36,407 nucleotides of DNA from an uncultured Bacteroidia bacterium (GTDB taxonomy: Bacteria; Bacteroidota; Bacteroidia; J057; CALLMJ01). Both the position numbers and the translations under genes were made by a program. The DNA lies in contig CALLMJ010000100.1 in NCBI GenBank assembly GCA_938006875.1, positions 1 to 36,407 on the forward strand. The letters run 5' to 3'. The notes beneath the pieces were generated by a model. That model was not told where the DNA came from. It did no database searches and saw only the letters and a program-made list of their open reading frames with translations. Positions 8,097-16,287 of this stretch are shown here, in pieces (within the stretch, counting starts at the first letter, position 1; every line of letters starts with the position of its first letter).

Positions 8097-10061
8097 TTAT
8101 GGTTTAAATGCTTTTTTTAATTTTTCAAATTCTTCTGTATTTTTACGAACAAAAATCAATATATTAGGAATTTGAAATTGATAGTAACCATCGGAATAAA
8201 ATTGTTGATTATTGATGCAATACCACGATTCTTTTGGAAGAAATACTTCTGTTTTTTCGTTACCAAAATTTGGATATATCAATAAATCTTGACCGACCAA
8301 AAAACCATGATGGGTTTTCCATGAAGTTTCTAATTCTGGGTATTCTAAAAGTAAATGACGAATTACAGGCAAACCTGTTTCTGTGGCTTCATGTATATAT
8401 TTTTGAAAATAAAATTTTAAATTATAGTGAATTTTTGCCCATAAAGTAAAATGAGCCATTGCGGTGTCATTGGAATAAAATTGATAATTTTTTTGAGGTA
8501 TTAAACCTTCATGAGTTCTAAAAATTGGAAAAAATGCGGACATTTCCGTCCATTTTTGCATAAGAAGAGGAGTTCTTAAATATTTTTTTGTAATCCAAAA
8601 ATTCAAATTGGTATAACCACCAATATCAGCATGATTAACAGAAAAACCTGATAAACCACCGGTTAAAATGCCTGTTAATGCGGAAGGCATTCCATCGTGT
8701 TTTTGAAAGGAGGTCATTTGGTCACCTGCCCACAAACTGTTCATATATTTTGCACTATAGTTGTAAGCAGAACGATTAAAAAATACAATAGAAGTATCTA
8801 AATTGAGTTCTTGTATAGCTTCCCGATTGATTTTTGCCCATTCCATAACATATTGATTATGAAAATTTTTTGAAAATCCATTGGTAATTTTTGAGGAATA
8901 AGGTAACCATTCACCAAAATCTGCCATCCAACCACTTAATCCATTTTGAATCATGTTTGTTTTGATTACAGTTTTTATCCATTCTCGGGTTTGAAAATTA
9001 GATAAATCTATCAAATATGCTTTAAACCCACCCGCTTTAATTTTGTAAGGTTGATTTTTGGAGTTTTTGACTAAGTAGTTTTTTTGAATAGCTTCTTTTG
9101 CTAAACTTCCTTTTATTGCTAGAAATGGATTGATATATCCCAAAACTTTTATATTTAAATTCTGATTTAAGCTATCACAATAATTTTTGAAATTAGGGTA
9201 ATATTTTTCATTAGGTAACCAATTCCAATAAAGTCTTGAACCAAAGAAAGTCTTTCTTTTTCCGACCCAATCTTGAATCCATAGTGCAGAAATGGGGTGT
9301 TCATATTTTTGAAGTTCTTCAATAATTTTATCACATTTTTGTTTACCACCTTGTAAACCAAGCCATGAACCGTAAGCCCAATCCGGTAATTTTTGGAATC
9401 TTCCATTAATTAAAGTAAAATTTTGAATAATTTCTTTAGGATTTTGTCCATAAAAAATATGAAATGTAGCCGAAGAATCCCAAATTTCCCATGTCCATTC
9501 TTTTAGATTTTCAAAATTTAAAATTTGATAGTTTGGTGAAGTACAAAAAATTCCACGATTTTTATTAGAAAAAACAAAGGGAATGGGTGCATAAGTAGTA
9601 AACTCATTACCAGATATACCAAATTTTCTAGTAAACTTTGAAACAGGCTGGTCTCCTCTTCCGATACCTTGTTCTTCTACCCATATTGGAATTTTATGAC
9701 CATTTAGAATAACATGAGAAAATTGTTCTCCACCACCCACAAATTGTTCATCTTTTAACAAACTGATTTTTAATTGGATACGATTAAATTTGGAATTATT
9801 TATTTTAAGTTCGTAACCATAAGTTTTTTCTGTACATTGAATTTGGTAAAATTCACCGATATGTTCATATTTTTTATTTATAGTAATTTTCTGGTAATGA
9901 AAAAACGTAGATAAAGTTTTGTCTTGAAAATGATAAGAAGCCATTTTTTCTTTGACTTTTTCTTTTCCTAAATGAAATTTTATATTTTGAATTTCAAAAG
10001 GTTGTGAAAATACTAAATGAAATTGGACAAAAATTAAGATTATCCCAAGTGCGTTTTTCAT
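8097..10061 (-). CDS. Secreted GH31 glycosidase, probable sulfoquinovosidase
   Basis: A glycoside hydrolase family 31 enzyme of 654 residues. The nucleophile is Asp381 in GWMADFGEWLPY and the acid/base is Asp447 in LWAGDQMTSF. Residues equivalent to the five sulfoquinovose-binding residues of E. coli YihQ (Gln262, Gln288, Arg301, Trp304, Tyr508) are all present at matching spacing: Gln237 (LGLQGG), Gln263 (WIQDW), Arg276 and Trp279 (GSRLYWNW), and Tyr483 (DIGGYT). That favours a sulfoquinovosidase releasing sulfoquinovose from plant or cyanobacterial sulfolipid glycosides. The ATG at 10061 is chosen because it begins a clean signal peptide ending HLVFSQ; an ATG at 10115 would add 18 residues. 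It follows the histidine ammonia-lyase gene by 66 nt. No other sulfosugar genes are in the window. Confidence 0.85.
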   Translation of the reverse strand: MKNALGIILIFVQFHLVFSQPFEIQNIKFHLGKEKVKEKMASYHFQDKTLSTFFHYQKITINKKYEHIGEFYQIQCTEKTYGYELKINNSKFNRIQLKISLLKDEQFVGGGEQFSHVILNGHKIPIWVEEQGIGRGDQPVSKFTRKFGISGNEFTTYAPIPFVFSNKNRGIFCTSPNYQILNFENLKEWTWEIWDSSATFHIFYGQNPKEIIQNFTLINGRFQKLPDWAYGSWLGLQGGKQKCDKIIEELQKYEHPISALWIQDWVGKRKTFFGSRLYWNWLPNEKYYPNFKNYCDSLNQNLNIKVLGYINPFLAIKGSLAKEAIQKNYLVKNSKNQPYKIKAGGFKAYLIDLSNFQTREWIKTVIKTNMIQNGLSGWMADFGEWLPYSSKITNGFSKNFHNQYVMEWAKINREAIQELNLDTSIVFFNRSAYNYSAKYMNSLWAGDQMTSFQKHDGMPSALTGILTGGLSGFSVNHADIGGYTNLNFWITKKYLRTPLLMQKWTEMSAFFPIFRTHEGLIPQKNYQFYSNDTAMAHFTLWAKIHYNLKFYFQKYIHEATETGLPVIRHLLLEYPELETSWKTHHGFLVGQDLLIYPNFGNEKTEVFLPKESWYCINNQQFYSDGYYQFQIPNILIFVRKNTEEFEKLKKAFKP

Positions 10062-10127
10062 ACTAATACAAAAATCGTAATTTTTCAATTCCGTGAAAAA
10101 AATGTTTATTTTCAATGAGGAATATTT

Positions 10128-11630
10128 TCAATGGGTGATTATTGGGGAATCAAAGTTATAACTTTCAAGAAAGCTTTTTACATTGTATATCGCTTCACTC
10201 ATATAAAAATCGGTTTGAGGTAACTTATAATGAGTTTCAAAATCTTGAATAAATTCTTGAAGTATAGGGCTTAATTCCGTTTGAATATTTTTGATTTGAA
10301 TTGCTCTATAAGCATGTAAAAACTCAATAGCAATAACTTTTTTTAAGTTTTCTAAAACTTTTAGGCATTTAGTTGCGGAGTTTGCACCCATGCTTACGTG
10401 GTCTTCTTGTCCATTAGAACTAGGAATGGTATCCACAGAATTAGGATAGCATAATTGTTTATTTTGGTTGATGATAGAAGCCGCCGTATATTGAGCAATC
10501 ATTAAACCAGATTCTAATCCTGGATTAAAAGCTAAAAAGGGATATAGACCTCTCGTCCCTGATAAAAGCCAGTAACTTCTTCTTTCGCTGATGCTTGCAA
10601 TTTCTGATAAAGCAATAGCTAAAAAATCTAAACCTAAAGCTAAAGGTTGTCCATGAAAATTTCCTCCTGATAAAATACAATCTTCTTCCACGAAAATATT
10701 AGGGTTATCACTCACAGAATTCGTTTCAATTTCAAAAGTATTTTCAACAAATTTTATAGTATCCCAAGATGCCCCTAAAACTTGGGGAATACAACGAAAA
10801 GAATAAGGGTCTTGAACTTGATTTTTAGGTTTTAAAATATTTGAAGATTGAGATAAAACCTCATAAAACCACTTTGCTATAATCATTTGACCACGATGTT
10901 TCCGAATTTCATGTAAAGGAGCTTTAAAAGGCGAAATTACACAGTCAAAAGCTTCACAAGAAAGTGCAGCAGTTTTTTTTATATTTTCCCATAGAATATT
11001 GAATTCCATAAGGATATGTAAACCATACGCATTCATAAATTGAGTACCGTTTAACAATGCTAAACCTTCTTTAGGTTGTAGTTGTATGGGTTTCCAACCC
11101 ATTTTGTTTAAAATCTCTTTCCCCGAATACTTATGATTTTGATAAAAAACTTCTCCTTCACCAATAAGAGGTAAACACAAATGAGCTAATGGAGCTAAAT
11201 CTCCACATGCACCCAAGGAACCCTGTTCATAAACAACAGGATATATACCTTGATTATAAAAGTCTATTAATCGTTGAACGGTTTCTAATTGAACACCTGA
11301 ATATCCTTTGGATAAATGTAAAACCTTCAGTAAAATCATCCATTTTACAATGGGTTCAGGCACTATATCGCCAACACCCGCAGCATGAGAACGAATTAAA
11401 TTATATTGTAACTCTGATAAATCTTCATTAGGGATTTTAGTATTACATAAAGCACCAAAACCAGTGTTTATACCATAGATAGGTTGTTCTGAATTCTGAA
11501 TTTTTTGTTTAAGGTAGTTAAATGACTTTTGAATATTCTGATTTGAAACTTCCTCTAAAACTAATTTTTCAGAGTTTCTATAGAATTGGAACAATTCATT
11601 AAGTGTTTGATATTTAGACAAAACAAGCAT
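10128..11630 (-). CDS. hutH: Histidine ammonia-lyase (MIO family) with an Ala-Cys-Gly triad
   Basis: A 500-residue aromatic amino acid ammonia-lyase that would convert histidine to urocanate. Family residues are present: Tyr52 in YGINTGFG, LLNGTQ, QDPYSFRC, FHGQPL and QEDHVSMG. The substrate-selectivity pair reads Ser81-His82 (IRSHAAG), the version found in histidine rather than tyrosine or phenylalanine lyases. The triad that cyclises to the MIO cofactor is Ala141-Cys142-Gly143 (GACGDLAPLAH) rather than Ala-Ser-Gly. The ATG at 11630 is preferred; a TTG at 11663 would add eleven hydrophobic residues atypical of this cytosolic family. A TATTTTTG box lies 18 nt upstream at 11649-11656. No other hut genes are nearby. 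Confidence 0.9.
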   Translation of the reverse strand: MLVLSKYQTLNELFQFYRNSEKLVLEEVSNQNIQKSFNYLKQKIQNSEQPIYGINTGFGALCNTKIPNEDLSELQYNLIRSHAAGVGDIVPEPIVKWMILLKVLHLSKGYSGVQLETVQRLIDFYNQGIYPVVYEQGSLGACGDLAPLAHLCLPLIGEGEVFYQNHKYSGKEILNKMGWKPIQLQPKEGLALLNGTQFMNAYGLHILMEFNILWENIKKTAALSCEAFDCVISPFKAPLHEIRKHRGQMIIAKWFYEVLSQSSNILKPKNQVQDPYSFRCIPQVLGASWDTIKFVENTFEIETNSVSDNPNIFVEEDCILSGGNFHGQPLALGLDFLAIALSEIASISERRSYWLLSGTRGLYPFLAFNPGLESGLMIAQYTAASIINQNKQLCYPNSVDTIPSSNGQEDHVSMGANSATKCLKVLENLKKVIAIEFLHAYRAIQIKNIQTELSPILQEFIQDFETHYKLPQTDFYMSEAIYNVKSFLESYNFDSPIITH

Positions 11631-11730
11631 CGCTATAAAACTTAAAGACAAAAATAGTTTCAATTCACGGGTTTAAAAAATTTTTTTTACAATGTGGAAA
11701 AAAGTGTGAAACTATTGTGAATAAATTACG

Positions 11731-11738
11731 TATATTTG
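11731..11738 (+). promoter_or_regulatory. TAnnTTTG box upstream of the SanA-like gene
   Basis: TATATTTG matches the -7 consensus and ends 11 nt before the ATG at 11750. A good TTTG element 19-20 nt upstream is missing, so this is a half-site call. Confidence 0.4.
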
Positions 11739-11749
11739 CGTAATAATCC

Positions 11750-12406
11750 ATGATATTCATAACCATCCAGAAATTTAGTAAATTATTCATCATAAGCAGC
11801 ATCTTTTTGTTGTTAGGGATATATTTCTGTAATCATTGGATAGAAAAAAATGCAGAGCCTTTTCTTTACGATAGTACTTCTAATTTGCCAACCAAAAAGA
11901 TTGGGTTATTGTTAGGAACAAGCCCTTATTTATCGAATGGAAATAAAAATTTATATTTTCAGTATAGGATTGAAGCTGCTGCAAAATTGTATCATGAGGG
12001 TAAAATTCAATATATTTTAGCGAGTGGTGATAATCGCAAAAAAAATTATAATGAACCACAAAAAATCAAACAAGCGTTGTTAAAATTAGGGGTTCCTAAA
12101 GAACACATTTATTTAGATTTTGCAGGGTTTAGCACTTATGAGTCAATTGTGAGATGTAAAAAAGTTTTTTTAGAAGATGATATTACTATCATTTCTCAAG
12201 AATTTCATAACGAAAGAGCTTTGTATATTGCTAAAGAAATGAATATAAAAGCAATTGCATATAATGCAAAAGACCCGCAATTGGGTGACTATGTTAAGAT
12301 AAGAGAGTTTTTTGCAAGAGCCAAAGCAATTGTAGATGTTCATATGTTAAAAAAACAGCCAAAGTTCTTGGGGCAGCCGATATTAATTGGTGGAATACAT
12401 CAGTAA
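11750..12406 (+). CDS. sanA: SanA/YdcF-like DUF218 membrane protein
   Basis: A 218-residue protein with one N-terminal membrane helix (about 12-28) and a DUF218 domain. Matching features are KKIGLLLGTSPYL (50-62), the YRIEAAAKLYHEGKIQYILASGDN block, AGFSTYESIVRCKKVF and ISQEFHNERALYIAKEM. E. coli SanA is linked to the envelope barrier (vancomycin exclusion at high temperature); biochemical activity of the family is poorly defined. The Bacteroidota version has the same length and topology. It diverges from hutH and stands alone, with a repeat-like element after its stop. Confidence 0.85.
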   Translation: MIFITIQKFSKLFIISSIFLLLGIYFCNHWIEKNAEPFLYDSTSNLPTKKIGLLLGTSPYLSNGNKNLYFQYRIEAAAKLYHEGKIQYILASGDNRKKNYNEPQKIKQALLKLGVPKEHIYLDFAGFSTYESIVRCKKVFLEDDITIISQEFHNERALYIAKEMNIKAIAYNAKDPQLGDYVKIREFFARAKAIVDVHMLKKQPKFLGQPILIGGIHQ

Positions 12407-12449
12407 AATTATTATTATAAAATTTAATCAATGCTTGAGTTTAAGCGTG

Positions 12450-12553
12450 GGGATACGAAGGGCACAATTCAATAATACTCATTGACCACGAAATGGCTCG
12501 GCCTTTGGCTGTGAAATTATGAGCAGATTCGAACGCATTGTGGGAACGCCCAA
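12450..12553. repeat. GC-richer repeat-like intergenic segment
   Basis: Between the convergent SanA-like and VOC genes lies a segment visibly richer in GC than its surroundings, with no reading frame. Its right edge, read on the minus strand, begins GGGCGTTCCC, close to the GGCGTGCCCC edge of the repeat at 28100-28178. It also contains CTCATTGACCACG, similar to CTCAATGACCTTCG of the 29-bp array. It is probably a decayed member of the same dispersed repeat families. Similarity is partial. Confidence 0.35.
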
Positions 12554-12554
12554 A

Positions 12555-12944
12555 TTATTTTTTAATACCCAAAAATTCTGTTCCTTTTTCTACAAAACAA
12601 ATTCTATTTCCAAAGGGGTCTATAAAATAAAAACTATTTTCGCCCCATGGCATTTTTTGAATTTTAGGGCTTAAAGCTAAGGGATTTTGTTGTTGAACTT
12701 TTCGATAGGTTTCTTGAATGTTAGAAGTGGAGATGTAAATATGTTCAGGATTAGGGGGAATTTGATAGAAATCACCGTCTGCAATACTATCATAACAAGC
12801 TAATATTACATTCCCTAAACGAAAATAAAACCTACCGTCGCTTACTTTATAGGCATTAGTTTCAAAAATCGGTTCGTAAAAATCTAAGGCTTTTTGTATA
12901 GGATGAGTAGGTAAATTAATACGAAATAATTCAAAGGAATTCAT
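12555..12944 (-). CDS. VOC (glyoxalase/bleomycin-resistance) family protein
   Basis: A 129-residue single-domain protein with the paired beta-alpha-beta-beta-beta modules of the vicinal oxygen chelate superfamily: LFRINLPTHPIQKALDFYEP at the start of module one, and HIYISTSNIQETYRKV then WGENSFYFIDPFGNRICFVE in module two. The closing phrase FIDPFGNRICF is a strong family marker. Members may be metal-dependent enzymes or binding proteins, and the role here is unknown. It starts 2 nt after the stop of the PgpH-like gene, so the two are co-transcribed. Confidence 0.85.
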   Translation of the reverse strand: MNSFELFRINLPTHPIQKALDFYEPIFETNAYKVSDGRFYFRLGNVILACYDSIADGDFYQIPPNPEHIYISTSNIQETYRKVQQQNPLALSPKIQKMPWGENSFYFIDPFGNRICFVEKGTEFLGIKK

Positions 12945-12946
12945 AA

Positions 12947-15151
12947 TTAATTTTGGTCTGGGTATTTAATACGTTTATGATTGATTGTTAATAAATTTTT
13001 TTGTATATCAGTTTTAATTTTATTGATATCTCTAAAAGTTATGTGGGAGTGAGCAAATTGCCCGTCTTTTATTTTATGTTCAACGATTAAATCAACAAGG
13101 CTATTAATTCTATCTTCTGTAGGATAATCTAGTGAACGGATTGCAGCTTCGCAAGAGTCAGCAATCATAACAACAGCTTGTTCTTTAGAAATAGGAAGAG
13201 GACCTGGATAACGAAAAGTAGAATCTTCTTTAGAATTTTCTTTGATATCAATATGTTTACGGTAAAAAAACTCAACTCTTGAGGTTCCATGATGAGTTTT
13301 AATAAAATCTATGATTTCAGTTGGCAAGTTATATTGTTGAGCCATTTCTACGCCAAGGGTTACATGAGAAATGATTACATCAGCACTTTGTTGAGGAGTT
13401 AATAATTGGTGAGAATCTCTACTTTTTTGATTTTCAATAAAATATTCAGGATTTAGGGTTTTTCCAATATCATGAAACAAAGCTCCTACTCGGCATTGCA
13501 ATCCATTTGCACCAATTTTATTGGCAGCAGATTCTGCTAAGTTGGCAACCTGTAAGCTATGTTGGTAAGTTCCGGGAGCTTGTATGGAAAGTTCTACTAA
13601 CAAAGGGTGTTTCATATCTAAAAGTTCAATATAAGTTAAATCAGAACTTAAACCAAAAATTCTTTCAAACAAATAAATAAGTGGGTATGTAATTAAACTA
13701 AATGCTATGTTGATAGCAAATAAAAATAAATTATTGTAATTAATTTGGCTAATATCTCCAATTAAATAAAAATTGTAACCCAAGTAAGCAAAGGTGTAAG
13801 AAGCAAATAAGATGACATTAGTAATAAAAAACTGAGAACGGCTTCTCATGTAAGATAAACTATAAATAGCTAAAGAACCAGCAGTAAATTGAATAAAGAA
13901 AAATTCAAAACTATTAGGAACTATGGTTGCACCAAGTACCGCTAAAGTATTATTGGTAACATAACCAATTTTATCATCAAAAAAAACCGTAACAATAATG
14001 GCAGCCATGCACATAGGTGCTAAATGATAATAATTTACTGGATAACTGATTAAAAGTTGCTGGCTTATGTTCATTATAAGTACTAATAAACTAATCATAA
14101 TAAAATAAACCATCATCAAAAAAACCAATTGTTGATTTCTATAAAAAATAACTTTATAATTGGTCTTTAAATAGTACATTAAGATGATGGTTAATAAAGT
14201 AACAATAGCTAATTGCCCTATAAAAATTAGAAAATCATGCCAAAAACCATATCTTTCATTTTTTTCTGCTATTAATGAATCAATAATTTCTTTAATTTCT
14301 TTGGTCACTTCCTGCCCTCTTTGAACAATTAATTGCCCTTTATGAACTTGGCTGTAATATTTTGAGATAGATGAAAGAACCAATTTCTTTTCTTGTTCAT
14401 AAAGAACTTTATCAAAATAAAAATTGGGAATACAATATTTGGAAAGTAAAATAAAAGCAATTTGTTTTTCAATAGGGTTATAAAATTTATCAATTTTTTG
14501 TTCTATGAGTTTTAAAACTTTAGTTTTATCACGAGCATTATCTTTTTCTAAAAGAACTTCATGGGAAATATTGGTTCTAAGGGATATTAAAGGAGTTTGA
14601 ATTTCATTTAAGGGTTTATCTACAAAAGGTACGGAATAAATATCATTAAAAATAAGTTTTACTCCGTTAACCAAAAATTCTTCGTTGATATTTACAAATT
14701 GTGTTTTGTTGGTTAAAATTGGAGCTAATTCTAACCATTCCGTTGGTAATTGATTTTCTGTAATTAATTCGTTCCAATTGGATTCTGTTGGTAAAATTTT
14801 CCAATCATTGATTAATTTTTTTATGATTTGAAAATCTCTTTCAATTTTAAATTTATTTTCATGAAGAACACCATGCTTTTCTAGAAAAATTTCGTAAACA
14901 TTTTGAAGAGCAGTATCTTTTTCAATTTGTAATTGTGAATTATTTTTTATAATAGTAAAATCAAAAGGAGCGTATAAATTAGGAGCTTGCCAAGGAATTC
15001 CAATTTCATAATAGTACTCTGTAATTTGATTTCTGGGCAGAATAATAGTCGTAGCAATAATGAAAAGACCTACAAAAGTGTATCTTCCTAAGGTTTTATT
15101 AGATTGAATGTTTCCATAAATCCATGCAAAGAGTTGTTGTAGGTATTTCAT
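12947..15151 (-). CDS. PgpH-like 7TM-HD domain phosphodiesterase
   Basis: A 734-residue membrane protein with an N-terminal helix (about 22-40), a large extracytoplasmic region (about 41-300), a seven-helix block (about 305-495) and a C-terminal HD domain. The HD metal ligands are seen at His531 (GTYQHSLQVA), His560-Asp561 (FHDIGKT), His596 and His620-His621. This is the layout of the 7TMR-HD/PgpH family, whose studied members hydrolyse cyclic di-AMP. Cyclic di-AMP turnover is thus the likely role, inferred from family. It is the first gene of a pair with the VOC gene. A TATATTTG box on its strand at 15162-15169 ends 10 nt before the ATG. Confidence 0.9.
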   Translation of the reverse strand: MKYLQQLFAWIYGNIQSNKTLGRYTFVGLFIIATTIILPRNQITEYYYEIGIPWQAPNLYAPFDFTIIKNNSQLQIEKDTALQNVYEIFLEKHGVLHENKFKIERDFQIIKKLINDWKILPTESNWNELITENQLPTEWLELAPILTNKTQFVNINEEFLVNGVKLIFNDIYSVPFVDKPLNEIQTPLISLRTNISHEVLLEKDNARDKTKVLKLIEQKIDKFYNPIEKQIAFILLSKYCIPNFYFDKVLYEQEKKLVLSSISKYYSQVHKGQLIVQRGQEVTKEIKEIIDSLIAEKNERYGFWHDFLIFIGQLAIVTLLTIILMYYLKTNYKVIFYRNQQLVFLMMVYFIMISLLVLIMNISQQLLISYPVNYYHLAPMCMAAIIVTVFFDDKIGYVTNNTLAVLGATIVPNSFEFFFIQFTAGSLAIYSLSYMRSRSQFFITNVILFASYTFAYLGYNFYLIGDISQINYNNLFLFAINIAFSLITYPLIYLFERIFGLSSDLTYIELLDMKHPLLVELSIQAPGTYQHSLQVANLAESAANKIGANGLQCRVGALFHDIGKTLNPEYFIENQKSRDSHQLLTPQQSADVIISHVTLGVEMAQQYNLPTEIIDFIKTHHGTSRVEFFYRKHIDIKENSKEDSTFRYPGPLPISKEQAVVMIADSCEAAIRSLDYPTEDRINSLVDLIVEHKIKDGQFAHSHITFRDINKIKTDIQKNLLTINHKRIKYPDQN

Positions 15152-15212
15152 AAATTGAATGCAAATATAATTTGAATTTTCATTTTATTATTTTTGGAAT
15201 TAAAAATATTTG

Positions 15213-15220
15213 TAAATTTG
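15213..15220 (+). promoter_or_regulatory. TAnnTTTG box upstream of the lipoprotein gene
   Basis: TAAATTTG at 15213-15220 fits the -7 element and ends 16 nt before the ATG at 15237. A TTTTTG lies upstream, but only 16 nt separate the elements instead of 19-20. Confidence 0.4.
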
Positions 15221-15236
15221 CTTGGAAAATTACCTT

Positions 15237-16277
15237 ATGAAGTCATTATATTTTATTATTATTTTGATAGGAATTTTATCAAGTTGTAAATTTAAACCCG
15301 ATGAAATTACGCTTCCTAAATGGAAATCAGAATGGTTAGGACCATTAGCCAAAATTTCATTAACTCCACAGGATATTAAAAATGTAGATAGTATTCATTT
15401 TGAAAATAATTTTTCTCCTACTGAATTGGGCATGCCTCCTTCTAACTATCCCAGTTTCCCAGCAATTAATAATTTAACGATTTCACAAACTGTTCAAACT
15501 TCTAATATTTACTATGAAATAACCTTTGATAGTGCTTTTTCTACTATAAAAATTCAAAATCAAATGCCTTTTACAATTAAATCTGGTGCAAAAATTAGTA
15601 TTAATAAAAATGGAAATGAGTTATTTAGTTTTACGACCAATAATGATATTACCCCTGGCTCTACATACCAATCACCAGTGTTTGACTTCGCGGGCAAAAA
15701 ACTGTACAACGAACTGGATCTAAAAATTGAGAATTTTAGTACTTACGCAATTAATAATCCATTCACTATTCAAGGAAACGAAAAACTTTCTATACAGTTT
15801 GATATTAAAAATTTTCAGTTAAGAGAATTAGCAGTAGAAACAAATAACCAATTTGAAATTTTAGATACAACAGATTTTACTTTTGCAGGTAATGAAATGA
15901 GTGCAGAAGCAGTCAATGGAAAAATGAAAATATTTATTGAAAATCAATTTCCAATCCAACAAAGTATGCAAGTATATTTTATGGATTCTTTGATGAATAT
16001 TGTAGATTCATTATTTGGACAGCCTTTTATTGTTGCAGCAGCGAATGTAGATGGTCAAGGATATAGTATCAATAAACCTTTAAGTAGCAACGAAATTTTA
16101 TTAAATTCACAAAAGTTTGATAATTTAAAAAATGCAAAGTTTTTAGTTGCTAAAGCAAAATTTCAAAATATTAATAACATAGTTCCTTTAATTAGAATGA
16201 GACGTTCTGACCAATTTGATATTCAAGTAGTTGGAGATTTACAGTTACAATACGATTTAACCCCTAAAAATCAATAA
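15237..16277 (+). CDS. Uncharacterised lipoprotein
   Basis: A 346-residue protein. The ATG at 15237 gives a textbook lipoprotein signal, IGILSSCKF, with the lipidated Cys17; an upstream TTG at 15222 would only lengthen the signal. The mature part begins DEITLPKWKSEWLGPLAK, resembling Bacteroidota envelope proteins of unknown function, and is predicted mostly beta with many Asn/Phe-rich strands. No enzyme motif is seen. It lies 10 nt before a DUF5723 outer-membrane barrel gene and is probably co-transcribed with it, so the two may act together in the outer membrane. Function unknown. Confidence 0.75.
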   Translation: MKSLYFIIILIGILSSCKFKPDEITLPKWKSEWLGPLAKISLTPQDIKNVDSIHFENNFSPTELGMPPSNYPSFPAINNLTISQTVQTSNIYYEITFDSAFSTIKIQNQMPFTIKSGAKISINKNGNELFSFTTNNDITPGSTYQSPVFDFAGKKLYNELDLKIENFSTYAINNPFTIQGNEKLSIQFDIKNFQLRELAVETNNQFEILDTTDFTFAGNEMSAEAVNGKMKIFIENQFPIQQSMQVYFMDSLMNIVDSLFGQPFIVAAANVDGQGYSINKPLSSNEILLNSQKFDNLKNAKFLVAKAKFQNINNIVPLIRMRRSDQFDIQVVGDLQLQYDLTPKNQ

Positions 16278-16287
16278 AATAATAATC

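Noticed and set aside
11631-11663. Signal-peptide-like extension of the histidine ammonia-lyase from a TTG start
   Set aside because: The family is cytosolic, the ATG at 11630 aligns with the usual N-terminus, and the TAnnTTTG box at 11649-11656 lies inside the extension.
12500-12545. Possible tRNA T-arm (GTTCGAATC on the minus strand at about 12513-12521)
   Set aside because: No acceptor, D or anticodon stem can be built around it, and the sequence fits a repeat-like element better.
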